31,653 nucleotides of DNA from CAJPQU01 sp052170475 (GCA_052170475.1 JBQNAL010000020.1:1-31653); one strand, 5' to 3'. Shown: positions 8,279 through 16,619, counted from the first letter of the stretch. The notes: generated by a model from the sequence alone, not told the origin. Numbers and translations are program-made.

Positions 8279-9454
8279 ATGTTGGGCAGTAAAAAAATGC
8301 GGCGCTTCGTCGGAATGCTCATGGGCGCGGCGCTTTGCGGCAGCCTTTTGACCGGCTGCGGCGGAGACGGCGACAAGAAGGCCGCCGAAAACGAGATCAA
8401 GGTGGGGGCAAATTTTGAGCTGACGGGGAACGTCGCGAACTACGGCACCGCCACCTTTGAAGGCTTTCAGCTCGCCATCGACGAAGCCAACGCGGCGGGC
8501 GGGATCAATGGAAAGAAGATCAAGCTCATCAAGGCGGACACGAAATCGGAAACGTCCGAGGCCGTCACCGCCGCCACGAAGCTCATCGCCGACGACAAGG
8601 TGAAGGTATTGGTCGGCCCCGCCACCACGGCGCCGGTCATCGCCGAGACCCAGATCGCGACCGAGCATAAGGTGCCGGTATTGGCGCCCTGCGCCACGAG
8701 CGCCAAGGTCACGGTGGAAAACGGCAAGGTGCAGCCCTACATCTTCCGCAGCTGCTTCATCGATCCCCAGCAGGGCGACGTGATGGCGAAATTCGCCGCC
8801 GACAACCTCAAGGCGAAGACTGCCGTCGTCTATGTGGACTCCAGCTCCGACTACTCGAAGAGCCTCGGCGCGGTCTTTAAGGAAAAATTCGAGGCCGCCG
8901 GGGGCAAGGTATTGATGGAAGAAGCGTTCCTCCAAAAGGATCAGGACTTCAAGGCAACCCTGACGAAGCTCAAGACCGCTAATGCGGATATTCTCTTCGT
9001 CCCCGGCTACTATGAAGAAGTGGGCAAGATCGTCAAGCAGGCGCGCGAACTCGGCATCACGAGCCCCATCTTGGGCACCGACGGCTGGGACGACACGAAG
9101 GTCGCGGACATCGCCGGGAAAGACGCCCTGAACAAGACGTATTTCTGCACCCATTACTCGGAAAAAGACGAGCAGGTGAAGCCCTTCTTGGAGGCGTTCC
9201 AGAAGAAGTACAACCACGCGCCCAACGTCTTCGCGGCGCTTGGCTATGACGCCGGCAAGCTCTTGGTGGACGCCTTAAAGCGCGCAGGCGGCGACGATAC
9301 GGAAAAGATCACGGCGGCCATCGCCTCGACGGAGGACCTCAAGGTCGGCACCGGCGCGATCTCCATGGACGCCAACCACAATCCCATCAAGCAGGCGGTC
9401 GTCTTGGAAAATCGCGACGGCGACCGCATCGTAGCGGCGAAGATCGTGCCGTAA
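8279..9454 (+). CDS. livK: Branched-chain amino acid ABC transporter substrate-binding lipoprotein
   Basis: A periplasmic-binding fold type I protein (Leu/Ile/Val-binding family, Peripla_BP_6) that captures branched-chain or related amino acids for the LivHMGF complex. It has a basic n-region, a hydrophobic core and the lipobox LLTGC, so the mature protein is a lipoprotein. Family features are GANFELTGNVANYGTATFEG at the start, AANAAGGINGKKIKLI, and ATKLIADDKVKVLVGP. The start follows GAGGGAGG at seven bases; the reading frame is open far upstream but lacks a ribosome site there. 391 residues. A very strong terminator follows, which should make this protein more abundant than the downstream subunits. 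Confidence 0.94.
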   Translation: MLGSKKMRRFVGMLMGAALCGSLLTGCGGDGDKKAAENEIKVGANFELTGNVANYGTATFEGFQLAIDEANAAGGINGKKIKLIKADTKSETSEAVTAATKLIADDKVKVLVGPATTAPVIAETQIATEHKVPVLAPCATSAKVTVENGKVQPYIFRSCFIDPQQGDVMAKFAADNLKAKTAVVYVDSSSDYSKSLGAVFKEKFEAAGGKVLMEEAFLQKDQDFKATLTKLKTANADILFVPGYYEEVGKIVKQARELGITSPILGTDGWDDTKVADIAGKDALNKTYFCTHYSEKDEQVKPFLEAFQKKYNHAPNVFAALGYDAGKLLVDALKRAGGDDTEKITAAIASTEDLKVGTGAISMDANHNPIKQAVVLENRDGDRIVAAKIVP

Positions 9455-9499
9455 GTCTACATGACGCAAACCGCACAGGCAAGGTTGCCCTGTGAAAGC

Positions 9500-9534
9500 G
9501 CAAAACCTCCGCGCAGCCTGCGCGGAGGTTTTGC
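9500..9534 (+). terminator. Strong hairpin terminator between livK and livH
   Basis: A perfect 16-bp stem (9500-9515 with 9519-9534) closes on a 3-nt loop, core CCTCCGCGCA/TGCGCGGAGG, with AAAA/TTTT near the base. It can act on either strand and probably attenuates read-through into livH. Confidence 0.85.
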
Positions 9535-9567
9535 TGACACTGACAGGAACGAAAACAATATACATTA

Positions 9568-9697
9568 GGCAGGGTAAAAATCAGCCCCTAAGAAGATTGC
9601 CCCAGATTTTTCGTCCTGCCAAGGCAGCGGAGGCGAACGCGTAGTATCGCTACGCGGAGCCTTCGCTAACGCCGGCAGGGCGGAAAAGATGGGGCAA
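9568..9697 (+). repeat. Large imperfect inverted repeat between livK and livH
   Basis: TTGCCCCA (9597-9604) through CCTGCC (9615-9620) pairs with GGCAGG (9674-9679) through TGGGGCAA (9690-9697), about 20 of 24 positions. An inner stem GCGAACGCGTAG/CTACGCG..TTCGC is also present. An upstream segment at 9568-9582 (GGCAGGGTAAAAATC) can instead pair with 9605-9620, so two folds compete for CCTGCC. It ends six bases before the livH ribosome site. It could be a dispersed palindromic repeat or an mRNA stability/attenuation element. Confidence 0.75.
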
Positions 9698-9716
9698 GAT
9701 TCAGGGAGGTACGGGC

Positions 9717-10604
9717 ATGGAGTTTACTAACCAACTCATCCAACAGCTCATCAACGGCGTATCCTTGGGGAGCGTTTACGCCTTGATCGCCTTGGGGTAC
9801 ACCATGGTCTACGGCATCATCAAGCTCATCAATTTCGCCCACGGCGATATTTACATGGTGGGCGCTTACGTTGGCTTCTTCGCCATCACGGTGGGGCAGC
9901 TCTCCATTTTCCCCGCCCTCGCGGTGTCCATGGCGGTGACGGGGCTATTGGGCGTCGTGGTGGAGCGGCTCGCCTATCAGCCGCTTCGCCACGCGCCGCG
10001 CATCTCCGTCCTCATCACGGCGATTGGCGTTTCCTTCCTCTTGGAGTACGTCAGCATGTACTTCGTGTCCCCGACCCCTCGGACATTTCCTGCCGTATTT
10101 GAAGCGGCGGGGCTATCCATCGGCGGTTTCGTCGTGAATGGGCAGCAGCTTCTCATCTTCGCCATCACGTTTCTTTTGATGGTGCTTCTCACCTACATCG
10201 TCCAGCGGACGAAGATCGGAAAAGCCATGCGGGCGGTGTCCTTCGATACGGAGACGGCGCAGCTCATGGGCATCGACGCCAATCGGGTCATCTCCGTCAC
10301 CTTCGGCATCGGCTCGGCGTTAGCGGCGGCGGGGGGCGTTTTAGTCGGCGTCTACTACAATTCCATCGATCCCCTCATGGGGATCATGCCGGGACTGAAA
10401 GCCTTCGTCGCGGCGGTCTTAGGCGGCATCGGCGTCATCCCCGGCGCCATGGCGGGCGGCCTCATCTTGGGCGTGGTGGAAGCCTTGGTCTCGGGGTTCC
10501 TTTCCTCGACGTTCCGCGACGCGGCGGCGTTCGCCATTCTCATTTTGGTGCTGCTCCTTCGCCCCTCGGGGCTTTTCGGCAAGCATACGCAGGAAAAGGT
10601 GTGA
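9717..10604 (+). CDS. livH: Branched-chain amino acid ABC transporter permease LivH
   Basis: The first of two LIV-type permease subunits: 295 residues, about eight hydrophobic helices. The N-terminal signature LINGVSLGSVYALIALGYTMVYGIIKLINFAHGDI is diagnostic of LivH. The cytoplasmic coupling segment RAVSFDTETAQLMGIDANRVI and the late GLKAFVAAVLGGIGVIPGAMAGG motif are also present. AGGGAGG (9703-9709) lies seven bases before the ATG. livM follows after 6 bp. No good separate promoter is visible; only a weak CTGACA-19-TATACA at 9534-9564. Expression may therefore rely on read-through from livK. Confidence 0.95.
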   Translation: MEFTNQLIQQLINGVSLGSVYALIALGYTMVYGIIKLINFAHGDIYMVGAYVGFFAITVGQLSIFPALAVSMAVTGLLGVVVERLAYQPLRHAPRISVLITAIGVSFLLEYVSMYFVSPTPRTFPAVFEAAGLSIGGFVVNGQQLLIFAITFLLMVLLTYIVQRTKIGKAMRAVSFDTETAQLMGIDANRVISVTFGIGSALAAAGGVLVGVYYNSIDPLMGIMPGLKAFVAAVLGGIGVIPGAMAGGLILGVVEALVSGFLSSTFRDAAAFAILILVLLLRPSGLFGKHTQEKV

Positions 10605-10610
10605 GGTGAT

Positions 10611-11567
10611 ATGATGAATCGCGAACGAAAAAATGACCTCGCCCTCCTTCTTTTCGGGCTGCTCCTCTTCGCCGTTCTCCAAGGGGGCATGGAAAGCGGC
10701 CTCATCGGCTCCTTCTGGAAGCTCAACATCACCCTCATCGGCATCAACATCATCCTCTCCGCCAGCCTCAACCTCATCAACGGCTACACGGGGCAGTTCT
10801 CCCTCGGCCACGCGGGGTTCATGGCGGTGGGGGCTTACGTCGGCGTCGTCTTGACGACGAATTTCCACTGGCCGCTCCTCTTCGCCATGGCGGCGGGGGG
10901 CGCGGCGGCGGCACTTTTGGGCTGCCTCATCGGCCTTCCCACCCTCCGCCTCAGCGGTGATTACTTAGCCATCGCCACCCTTGGCCTCGGGGAGATCATC
11001 CGCATCGTCATCATGAACATCCCCTACGTCGGCGGCGCGGCGGGATTTTCCGGCATCCCCCACCTCACCACCTTCGCGTGGGTATTCGCCGCCATGCTGT
11101 TCACCCTCTTTTTCATTAAAAACTTCGTCCATTCCACGCACGGACGCGCCTGCATCGCGATTCGGGAAAACGAGATCGCCGCCGCCGCTATGGGCATCAA
11201 CACGACGAAGTACAAAGTCATGGCGTTCACCATCGGCGCGGCGTTCGCCGGAATCGCGGGCGTGCTGTTCGCCCACACGTTTTACATCATCAATCCCGGC
11301 TCCTTCACCTTCATGCAGTCCTTCAATTACCTCATCATGGTGGTCTTGGGCGGCCTTGGCTCCCTCACCGGCTCCATCGCCGGGGCGTTCGTCGTCACGG
11401 GGCTTTCCGCCGCACTCGCCGACTGGCCGGAGTTTCGCATGATCATCTACGCCTTGGCGCTCATCCTCCTGATGTTCTACCGCCCCCAAGGGCTGTTCGG
11501 CTACATCGAGCTCTCGGCTCTGCTGCCCTTTTCGCGGCTCCGCTTTTTGAAGGGAGACGATAAATGA
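10611..11567 (+). CDS. livM: Branched-chain amino acid ABC transporter permease LivM
   Basis: The second LIV permease subunit, 318 residues, multi-pass. Family segments are SLNLINGYTGQFSLGHAGFMAVGAY, the EAA-like coupling region ACIAIRENEIAAAAMGINTTKYKV, and VVLGGLGSLTGSIAGAFV. GAGGTGAT lies directly before two tandem ATG codons (10611 and 10614), and either could be used; the second has better spacing. The stop overlaps the livG start by 4 nt (ATGA), so the genes are translationally coupled. Confidence 0.95.
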   Translation: MMNRERKNDLALLLFGLLLFAVLQGGMESGLIGSFWKLNITLIGINIILSASLNLINGYTGQFSLGHAGFMAVGAYVGVVLTTNFHWPLLFAMAAGGAAAALLGCLIGLPTLRLSGDYLAIATLGLGEIIRIVIMNIPYVGGAAGFSGIPHLTTFAWVFAAMLFTLFFIKNFVHSTHGRACIAIRENEIAAAAMGINTTKYKVMAFTIGAAFAGIAGVLFAHTFYIINPGSFTFMQSFNYLIMVVLGGLGSLTGSIAGAFVVTGLSAALADWPEFRMIIYALALILLMFYRPQGLFGYIELSALLPFSRLRFLKGDDK

Positions 11568-12334
11568 TGGAACCGCTCTTAAAAGCCACCCATGTATCGG
11601 AAGTGTTCGGCGGCCTAAAAGCCGTCTCGGACTTCAATCTTCATCTAAACCCCGGCGAATTGGTGGGGCTGATCGGCCCTAACGGCGCGGGAAAGACGAC
11701 CGCCTTCAACCTCTTCACCGGCGTCTACCAGCCGACCGAAGGCGCCATCGAATTTGACGGGCGCAGCATCGTGGGGCTAAAGCCGTACCAGATCACCCAG
11801 CGTGGCATCGCCCGCACGTTCCAGAACATCCGCCTCTTTTCGGAGCTGACCGTCCTCGACAACGTGCGCATCGCCTTTCACGACCATGTGAAGTACACCG
11901 TGGCGGAAGCGGTGCTGCGCGTCGGGCGCTACTTCGGCGAAGAAGCGCGGATCACCGAGGAGAGCCGAAAGCTCTTAGAGATTTTCAAATTGGCGGACAA
12001 AGCGGAGGATGTGGCAAAAAATCTCCCCTACGGGGCGCAGCGCCGCCTCGAAATCGCGCGGGCGCTCGCCGCGAAGCCAAAGCTCCTCCTCCTCGACGAG
12101 CCGGCGGCGGGGATGAACCCACAGGAGACGCAGGAGCTCATGGACATGATCCGCTGGATACGCGATCAGTTCAACCTCACCGTCCTCCTCATCGAGCATG
12201 ACATGAGCCTCGTCATGGGGATCTGCGAGCGCATCTATGTGCTGGAATACGGGCAGGTCATCGCCGCCGGGACGCCGGACGAGATCCGACAGAACCCGGA
12301 GGTCATCCGCGCTTACTTAGGAGGGGAAGGATAA
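11564..12334 (+). CDS. livG: Branched-chain amino acid ABC transporter ATPase LivG
   Basis: The first nucleotide-binding subunit of the LIV system. Walker A GPNGAGKTT is at residues 38-46, the Q-loop in ARTFQNIRLF, and the signature is LPYGAQRRLEIARAL, a variant usual in LivG. Walker B LLLLDEPAAGMNP has its aspartate at 178, and the H-loop is LLIEHDMSLVM. It carries the C-terminal LivG tail ending AYLGG. 256 residues; the start overlaps the livM stop (ATGA) and the stop overlaps the livF start by one base. Confidence 0.95.
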   Translation: MMEPLLKATHVSEVFGGLKAVSDFNLHLNPGELVGLIGPNGAGKTTAFNLFTGVYQPTEGAIEFDGRSIVGLKPYQITQRGIARTFQNIRLFSELTVLDNVRIAFHDHVKYTVAEAVLRVGRYFGEEARITEESRKLLEIFKLADKAEDVAKNLPYGAQRRLEIARALAAKPKLLLLDEPAAGMNPQETQELMDMIRWIRDQFNLTVLLIEHDMSLVMGICERIYVLEYGQVIAAGTPDEIRQNPEVIRAYLGGEG

Positions 12335-13047
12335 TGGCCGCCATGCTGGACATCAAGGACATCAACGTTTACTACGGCGCCATCCACGCGATCAAAGGGA
12401 TCAGCCTCAGCGTGGCCGAGGGGGAGATCGTCACCCTCATCGGCGCCAACGGCGCAGGAAAATCCACCACGCTGCGCACCATCTCCGGCCTTCTGCGCCC
12501 AAAAACGGGAAGCATCACCTTTTTGGGCAAGGACATCGCCGCCCGCCCGGCGCAGGACATCGTGAAAGCGGGCATTTCGCAAGTGCCGGAGGGACGCCGC
12601 ATCTTCGCCAACATGACGGTGATGGAGAATTTGGAACTGGGTGCCTACATCCGCACCGACAAGGACGGCATCGCCGCCGACTACGAAATGGTCTTTTCCC
12701 GCTTCCCGCGCCTACGAGAGCGCAAAGCGCAGCCCGCAGGGACGCTGTCGGGTGGCGAGCAGCAGATGCTGGCGATGGGACGCGCCCTCATGAGCCGCCC
12801 GAAGCTGCTTCTCTTGGACGAGCCGTCCATGGGGCTTGCCCCGCTCCTCATTCGGGAAATCTTCCACATCATCGTGGACATCAACCGCACGGGCACCACC
12901 GTGCTCTTGGTCGAGCAGAACGCCAACATGGCGCTCTCCATCGCGCACCGCGCCTACGTCTTGGAAACGGGGCGCATCACGCTTTCCGGCGACGCGAAGG
13001 AACTCGCCCAGAGCGAAGACGTGCGCCGCGCCTACTTGGGCGGCTGA
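12334..13047 (+). CDS. livF: Branched-chain amino acid ABC transporter ATPase LivF
   Basis: The second LIV ATPase, 237 residues, which pairs with LivG. Walker A GANGAGKST is at 37-45, and VPEGRRIFANMTVMENL is the classic LivF block. The signature LSGGEQQMLAMGRAL begins at 138, Walker B has its aspartate at 162 in LLLLDEPSMGLAP, and the H-loop region is LLVEQNANMAL. AGGAGGGGAAGG immediately precedes the ATG, inside the end of livG. This completes the K-H-M-G-F order typical of Firmicutes. Confidence 0.95.
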   Translation: MAAMLDIKDINVYYGAIHAIKGISLSVAEGEIVTLIGANGAGKSTTLRTISGLLRPKTGSITFLGKDIAARPAQDIVKAGISQVPEGRRIFANMTVMENLELGAYIRTDKDGIAADYEMVFSRFPRLRERKAQPAGTLSGGEQQMLAMGRALMSRPKLLLLDEPSMGLAPLLIREIFHIIVDINRTGTTVLLVEQNANMALSIAHRAYVLETGRITLSGDAKELAQSEDVRRAYLGG

Positions 13048-13054
13048 GGGTTGG

Positions 13055-13084
13055 TTGGACGTTCCCGAAAAACCATGGTAAAAT
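13055..13084 (+). promoter_or_regulatory. Possible promoter of the CBS-ACT gene
   Basis: TTGGAC (13055-13060), an 18-bp spacer and TAAAAT (13079-13084), starting 7 bp after livF. It is weaker than the other promoters here; read-through from the liv operon is also possible. Confidence 0.5.
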
Positions 13085-13120
13085 GAGAAAAAACGCGCGC
13101 AACGGAAAGGAAGGATCTCC

Positions 13121-13771
13121 TTGTTTGTAGGCAATCGCATGACGAAACACCCGGTCATCGTCTCGTCGGACACGAAGGTCGATGAGGCCATCCGCCTCCT
13201 CAAGACGAACAACATCCGCCGTCTGCCGGTCGTGGACGACGGAAAATTGGTGGGCATCGTCACGGACAAAGACCTCATGCGGGTCACCCCCTCGGCGGCC
13301 ACGACCTTGGCGAAATACGAAATCAATTCCCTCTTGGCGGGCATCGCCCTGCGGGAAATCATGAGCAAGAGCGTCATCTCCGTCAACGAGAGCGCCCCCA
13401 TCGAGGAAGCGGCGCTCCTCATGTCCCGCAACCGGGTGAGCGGCCTCCCCGTCACCAGCGACGTGGGTACCGTCGTCGGCGTCATCACCGAGACGGACAT
13501 CTTCGACGCCTTCGTCAACATCATGGACTTAGAGGAGGGCAAGACGCGGATCACCATCGAGGTGGCAGACAAGGTAGGCGTCGTCCGTGACCTCTCCGGC
13601 ATCGTATCGGAAGCGGGCTGCAACATCGACAGCTTCGTCACCTGCCGCAAAGAAGGCGGCAAGTACGACATCATCATGCGGGGCGACTTTGAGGACACGG
13701 ACGCCCTCGCCGCCGCCCTCGCCGCCCACGGCTACGTCGTCACGCACATCGGGCGCATCGGCCACGCCTGA
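13121..13771 (+). CDS. CBS-pair and ACT domain protein (AcuB-like)
   Basis: A soluble, probably regulatory protein of 216 residues. Two CBS motifs (about 1-60 and 75-130, with RRLPVVDDGKLVGIVTDKDL and VSGLPVTSDVGTVVGVITETDI) form a Bateman module that typically senses adenine nucleotides. Residues 140-210 (TRITIEVADKVGVVRDLSGIVSEAGCNI) form an ACT domain, which usually binds amino acids. The layout matches AcuB-type proteins, whose exact role is unsettled. The TTG at 13121 is chosen because AAGGAAGGA precedes it at a proper distance; the next ATG (13139) lacks a site and would cut the first CBS motif. Its place after livF suggests it reads branched-chain amino acid or energy state. Confidence 0.82.
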   Translation: MFVGNRMTKHPVIVSSDTKVDEAIRLLKTNNIRRLPVVDDGKLVGIVTDKDLMRVTPSAATTLAKYEINSLLAGIALREIMSKSVISVNESAPIEEAALLMSRNRVSGLPVTSDVGTVVGVITETDIFDAFVNIMDLEEGKTRITIEVADKVGVVRDLSGIVSEAGCNIDSFVTCRKEGGKYDIIMRGDFEDTDALAAALAAHGYVVTHIGRIGHA

Positions 13772-13898
13772 CCGCGCCCCCCGAAAGAACCCCCTTCCCC
13801 CTCGCCATGGTGCGTCGGCACCGTCAGACGGCACGGGAGAAGGCGCACAGCAGAAAACATCCCCCCTACCACAGGGCAAACCGCAAGGAGGCTTACAC

Positions 13899-14162
13899 AT
13901 GAAGGAAGCCGTATGGAACGCGCCGGAGCCTACCGGGCTGCACGCGCGCACAGCAGGATTGGTGATGAAGATCGTCATGGCGCACGACGCCCGCGTGGAC
14001 GTATCCGCCAACGGGCGAACCGCAGACGGGCGCAGTCTCTTAGGGCTGATGGGACTCGGCGCGAGCGCGGGAACGCCCCTCACCGTCCGCGCGGAAGGGC
14101 CGGAGGAAGAGCAGGTGATATCGGCCATCGGCGCTTTCCTCACCGGGAAACCGCGCCCATGA
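13899..14162 (+). CDS. ptsH: Phosphocarrier protein HPr (PTS), variant active site
   Basis: An 87-residue HPr, which carries phosphate from Enzyme I to sugar permeases. The phosphorylated His15 is present in GLHART, but the residue usually proline after the arginine (HARPA) is threonine here. Ser46, the HPr-kinase regulatory site in Gram-positives, is at the exact position in GRSLLGLMGLG. AAGGAGG lies seven bases before ATG 13899. The stop overlaps the Enzyme I start (ATGA), confirming a ptsHI pair. No sugar permease is nearby. Confidence 0.88.
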   Translation: MKEAVWNAPEPTGLHARTAGLVMKIVMAHDARVDVSANGRTADGRSLLGLMGLGASAGTPLTVRAEGPEEEQVISAIGAFLTGKPRP

Positions 14163-15913
14163 AAAACCGTGACACGAGCCGCGTCCTCACGGGGGAGGGC
14201 GTCTCCCCCGGCGTCGGCATCGGACGGCTCTGGCGCGTCGGCACAGGCATTGCCGACGACGCGGACTACCGCCCCGGCTCCCTCGAAGAAGAGAGTGCGC
14301 GGCTGCACGCGGCGGTGAAAAAAACGGCGCAGCAGCTGCAGCAATCCGCCAAGGCGCTCCGCGCCCAAGGGCAGGAAACCGCTGCCGACATCATGGAAGT
14401 CCATGCGCTCTTAGCCAAAGATCCACTGCTCTTGGAAGCGGTGGAAAAAAAGCTCCATGCGCAAAAAGACGCGCCCAGCGCCCCGAAAGCCGTCCGCACC
14501 GCCGCCAAAGAACAGGCTGCCCTGCTCTTTGCCGTAGACGATCCCTACATCCGGGAGCGCGCCGCCGACGTCCGCTGCGTAGGGACGACGCTCGTGAAGG
14601 CGCTCTTAGGGAGAAACGACGCACCGCCCCCCGCCGGTGTCCTCATCTTGGTGGGAGACGACATCACGCCCGCCGCCTTTGCCGCCCTGCCAGAAAAGCG
14701 CGTGGGCGGCATGATCTTCTCCGCCGGCAGCCGCACCGCGCACTCTGCCATCTTGGCGCGGGCGAAGGGTCTGCCCGCCGTCATCGGACTAGGGGAAGCG
14801 CTCCACGAAGTAGGCGCCGGCGACCTTGTCATCGTGGACGGCGATACCGGGCGCGTCACCGCCGCCCCCACGCCAGCGAATAAAAAAGCCGCCAGAGAAG
14901 CCATGCGCCGTTGGCAGGAAAAATGTCAGGCGATGGCCACCCTCGCAAAGGAACCCGCCATGACGAAAGACGGCGCGCCCATCACCCTCGCCGGCAACGC
15001 CGGCTCTGCCGCCGACGTCGTGGCCGCCATGGAAGCGGGGGCAGACGGCATCGGTCTCTTTCGCTCCGAATTTCTCTTTTTGGGACGGGAAACCTTCCCC
15101 ACGGAAGAAGAGCAGTACGCCGCCTACCGCGCCGCCGTGGAAGCGGCGAAAGGGCGCCGATGCGTCATCCGCACCTTAGACGCAGGCGCGGACAAGGCCA
15201 TCCCCGCGCTTCACCTGCCGCCCGAAGAAAACCCCGCCTTAGGGCAGCGTGGGATCCGAGTCAGCCTCGCCCACCCGGCGCTCCTCAAAAGTCAGCTTCG
15301 CGCCATCCTCCGCGCGGGCAGCGCCGGCTCCGTCGGCCTCCTCCTGCCGTTTGTCGTGAGCGGGGAAGAGATCACCGCCGTGAAGGCACTCCTCGCCGAA
15401 GCAAAAGAAGAGCTGGCGCGCGCCCATCTCCCCTTCGCCGCGCACGTCCCCTTGGGGCTCACCGTGGAAACCCCAGCCGCCGCCATCATGGCCGACCGAT
15501 TGGCGAAAGAAGTGGATTTCTTCAGCATCGGCACGAACGACCTCACGCAGTACACCCTAGCGGCCGACCGCACCAATCCGGCGTCCGACGCCATGGGCGG
15601 CTGGCTCCACCCCGCCGTCCTGCGCCTCATCGCCCGGACAGCGAAGGCGGGAAAAGACGCGGGGATCCCGGTGACGGTCTGCGGCGAAATGGCCGCCGAC
15701 CCCCTGTCGCTGCCGCTCCTCGTGGGCATGGGCATCCAGATCCTCTCCATGGACGCCCCCTCCCTCCTCTTCCTCCGCGCCGCCGTCCACCGCCTCTCGG
15801 CGAGGGACGCCCGCCGCCTTTGGGGACACGTGCAGACCCTTGACAGCGCCGCCGACATCCGCGCCTACGTATCCGCCGAAGCGGAAAAACGCGCCGCAAA
15901 CACTGCACCGTAA
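14159..15913 (+). CDS. ptsI: Phosphoenolpyruvate-protein phosphotransferase (PTS Enzyme I)
   Basis: Enzyme I takes phosphate from PEP and passes it to HPr. The N-terminal GEGVSPGVGIGRLW starts the HPr-binding/swivel domain. The active-site histidine is in SRTAHSAILARAKGLPAVIG, where GGRTSHSAI is more common. The C-terminal PEP-binding barrel has GIGLFRSEFLFLGR, the FFSIGTNDLTQYTLAADRTN block, and CGEMAADP with the catalytic cysteine. The reading frame extends far upstream, but ATG 14159 is the real start: it overlaps the ptsH stop by 4 nt and begins the family N-terminus. 584 residues, slightly longer than the usual 570-575. Confidence 0.94.
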   Translation: MKNRDTSRVLTGEGVSPGVGIGRLWRVGTGIADDADYRPGSLEEESARLHAAVKKTAQQLQQSAKALRAQGQETAADIMEVHALLAKDPLLLEAVEKKLHAQKDAPSAPKAVRTAAKEQAALLFAVDDPYIRERAADVRCVGTTLVKALLGRNDAPPPAGVLILVGDDITPAAFAALPEKRVGGMIFSAGSRTAHSAILARAKGLPAVIGLGEALHEVGAGDLVIVDGDTGRVTAAPTPANKKAAREAMRRWQEKCQAMATLAKEPAMTKDGAPITLAGNAGSAADVVAAMEAGADGIGLFRSEFLFLGRETFPTEEEQYAAYRAAVEAAKGRRCVIRTLDAGADKAIPALHLPPEENPALGQRGIRVSLAHPALLKSQLRAILRAGSAGSVGLLLPFVVSGEEITAVKALLAEAKEELARAHLPFAAHVPLGLTVETPAAAIMADRLAKEVDFFSIGTNDLTQYTLAADRTNPASDAMGGWLHPAVLRLIARTAKAGKDAGIPVTVCGEMAADPLSLPLLVGMGIQILSMDAPSLLFLRAAVHRLSARDARRLWGHVQTLDSAADIRAYVSAEAEKRAANTAP

Positions 15914-15920
15914 ACGACAA

Positions 15921-15950
15921 AAAACGCCTCCCGCAAATGCGAGAGGCGTT
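15921..15950. terminator. Bidirectional terminator between ptsI and the Gmk-like gene
   Basis: AACGCCTC (15923-15930) pairs with GAGGCGTT (15943-15950), with CGC/GCG inside. The A-run at 15918-15924 becomes a U-run on the minus strand, so it is a better terminator for the gene at 15999-16619 than for ptsI. Confidence 0.75.
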
Positions 15951-15998
15951 ATCCTCGTAACCCTCGACCGAAAGTGCCCGCCCAGCGGGGACGATCCG

Positions 15999-16619
15999 TC
16001 AGGCGGAAGTCCGCAGCGCGCGACCGTCCGACCCCTCGATCGGCGCCGTCATCGCGTCCAGCTCTTCCGCCGGACGAAGGGTCGTCACCCCCATGATGGC
16101 CAAGAGCTGCATGAGCGCGCTTTCCTCATCCCGCGTATTTTTGATGACATGCGTCGCGATCTTCCAAGAATCGAACTCGTTGTTATTCTCTGCATATTCC
16201 AAATGGTGCTTGATCTCATCGTTCGAATGGCCAAGGCGCAGCATACGCTCCACCAAAACCACATAATCGCACATCAAGTAAACGGAGGCAAAACTCCCCT
16301 TGATGAGCCGCGAGAGCTGCTTTAGCCCCACGGGATCCACGATGACCACGCTGATGGGATACGTCTGAAGCGAATCCAATACATCCTTCTTCAGAAGACC
16401 ATAGTAATTCCCCTTGTAGGTCGTCTTCACGATGCAGTCGTACTGGAAAAAATCTGCCTTATCCACGACGCGAAACGTATCCGGCCGCGTGCTGATCTTT
16501 TTCGCCGGTCGGGTGGTAATCCCCGGAATATAGTGGATCCCAAGCTCCATGATCCGCTGGACAAGCGTAGTCTTGCCCGAGGCGTGAGGTCCGATGATTG
16601 CGTAAATTTTGTTGCTCAT
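15999..16619 (-). CDS. Guanylate-kinase-like P-loop protein
   Basis: A 206-residue protein with guanylate kinase architecture: P-loop GPHASGKTTL near residue 10, ITTRP (cf. Gmk TTRP) near 34, YKGNYYGLLKKDVLDSL near 70-85, a Walker-B-like VVIVDPVG, and a C-terminal lid-like region VERMLRLGHSNDEIKHHLEYA. Several canonical GMP-binding residues around the TTRPPRPGE and VDYFF regions are not conserved, so I read it as a divergent paralogue, not the housekeeping Gmk; its substrate is unknown. ATG 16619 follows GAGGAGGGATCACC. The upstream in-frame ATG at 16646 lacks a site. Confidence 0.75.
   Translation of the reverse strand: MSNKIYAIIGPHASGKTTLVQRIMELGIHYIPGITTRPAKKISTRPDTFRVVDKADFFQYDCIVKTTYKGNYYGLLKKDVLDSLQTYPISVVIVDPVGLKQLSRLIKGSFASVYLMCDYVVLVERMLRLGHSNDEIKHHLEYAENNNEFDSWKIATHVIKNTRDEESALMQLLAIMGVTTLRPAEELDAMTAPIEGSDGRALRTSA

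Noticed and set aside
12712..13698. 328-codon minus-strand frame across livF and the CBS-ACT gene
   Set aside because: It runs antisense to two well-supported genes and their intergenic promoter; low-complexity Ser/Arg/Met composition.
14911..15843. 310-codon open frame inside ptsI in another frame
   Set aside because: Arg/Pro-rich shadow translation of Enzyme I with no ribosome site; ptsI has all catalytic motifs.
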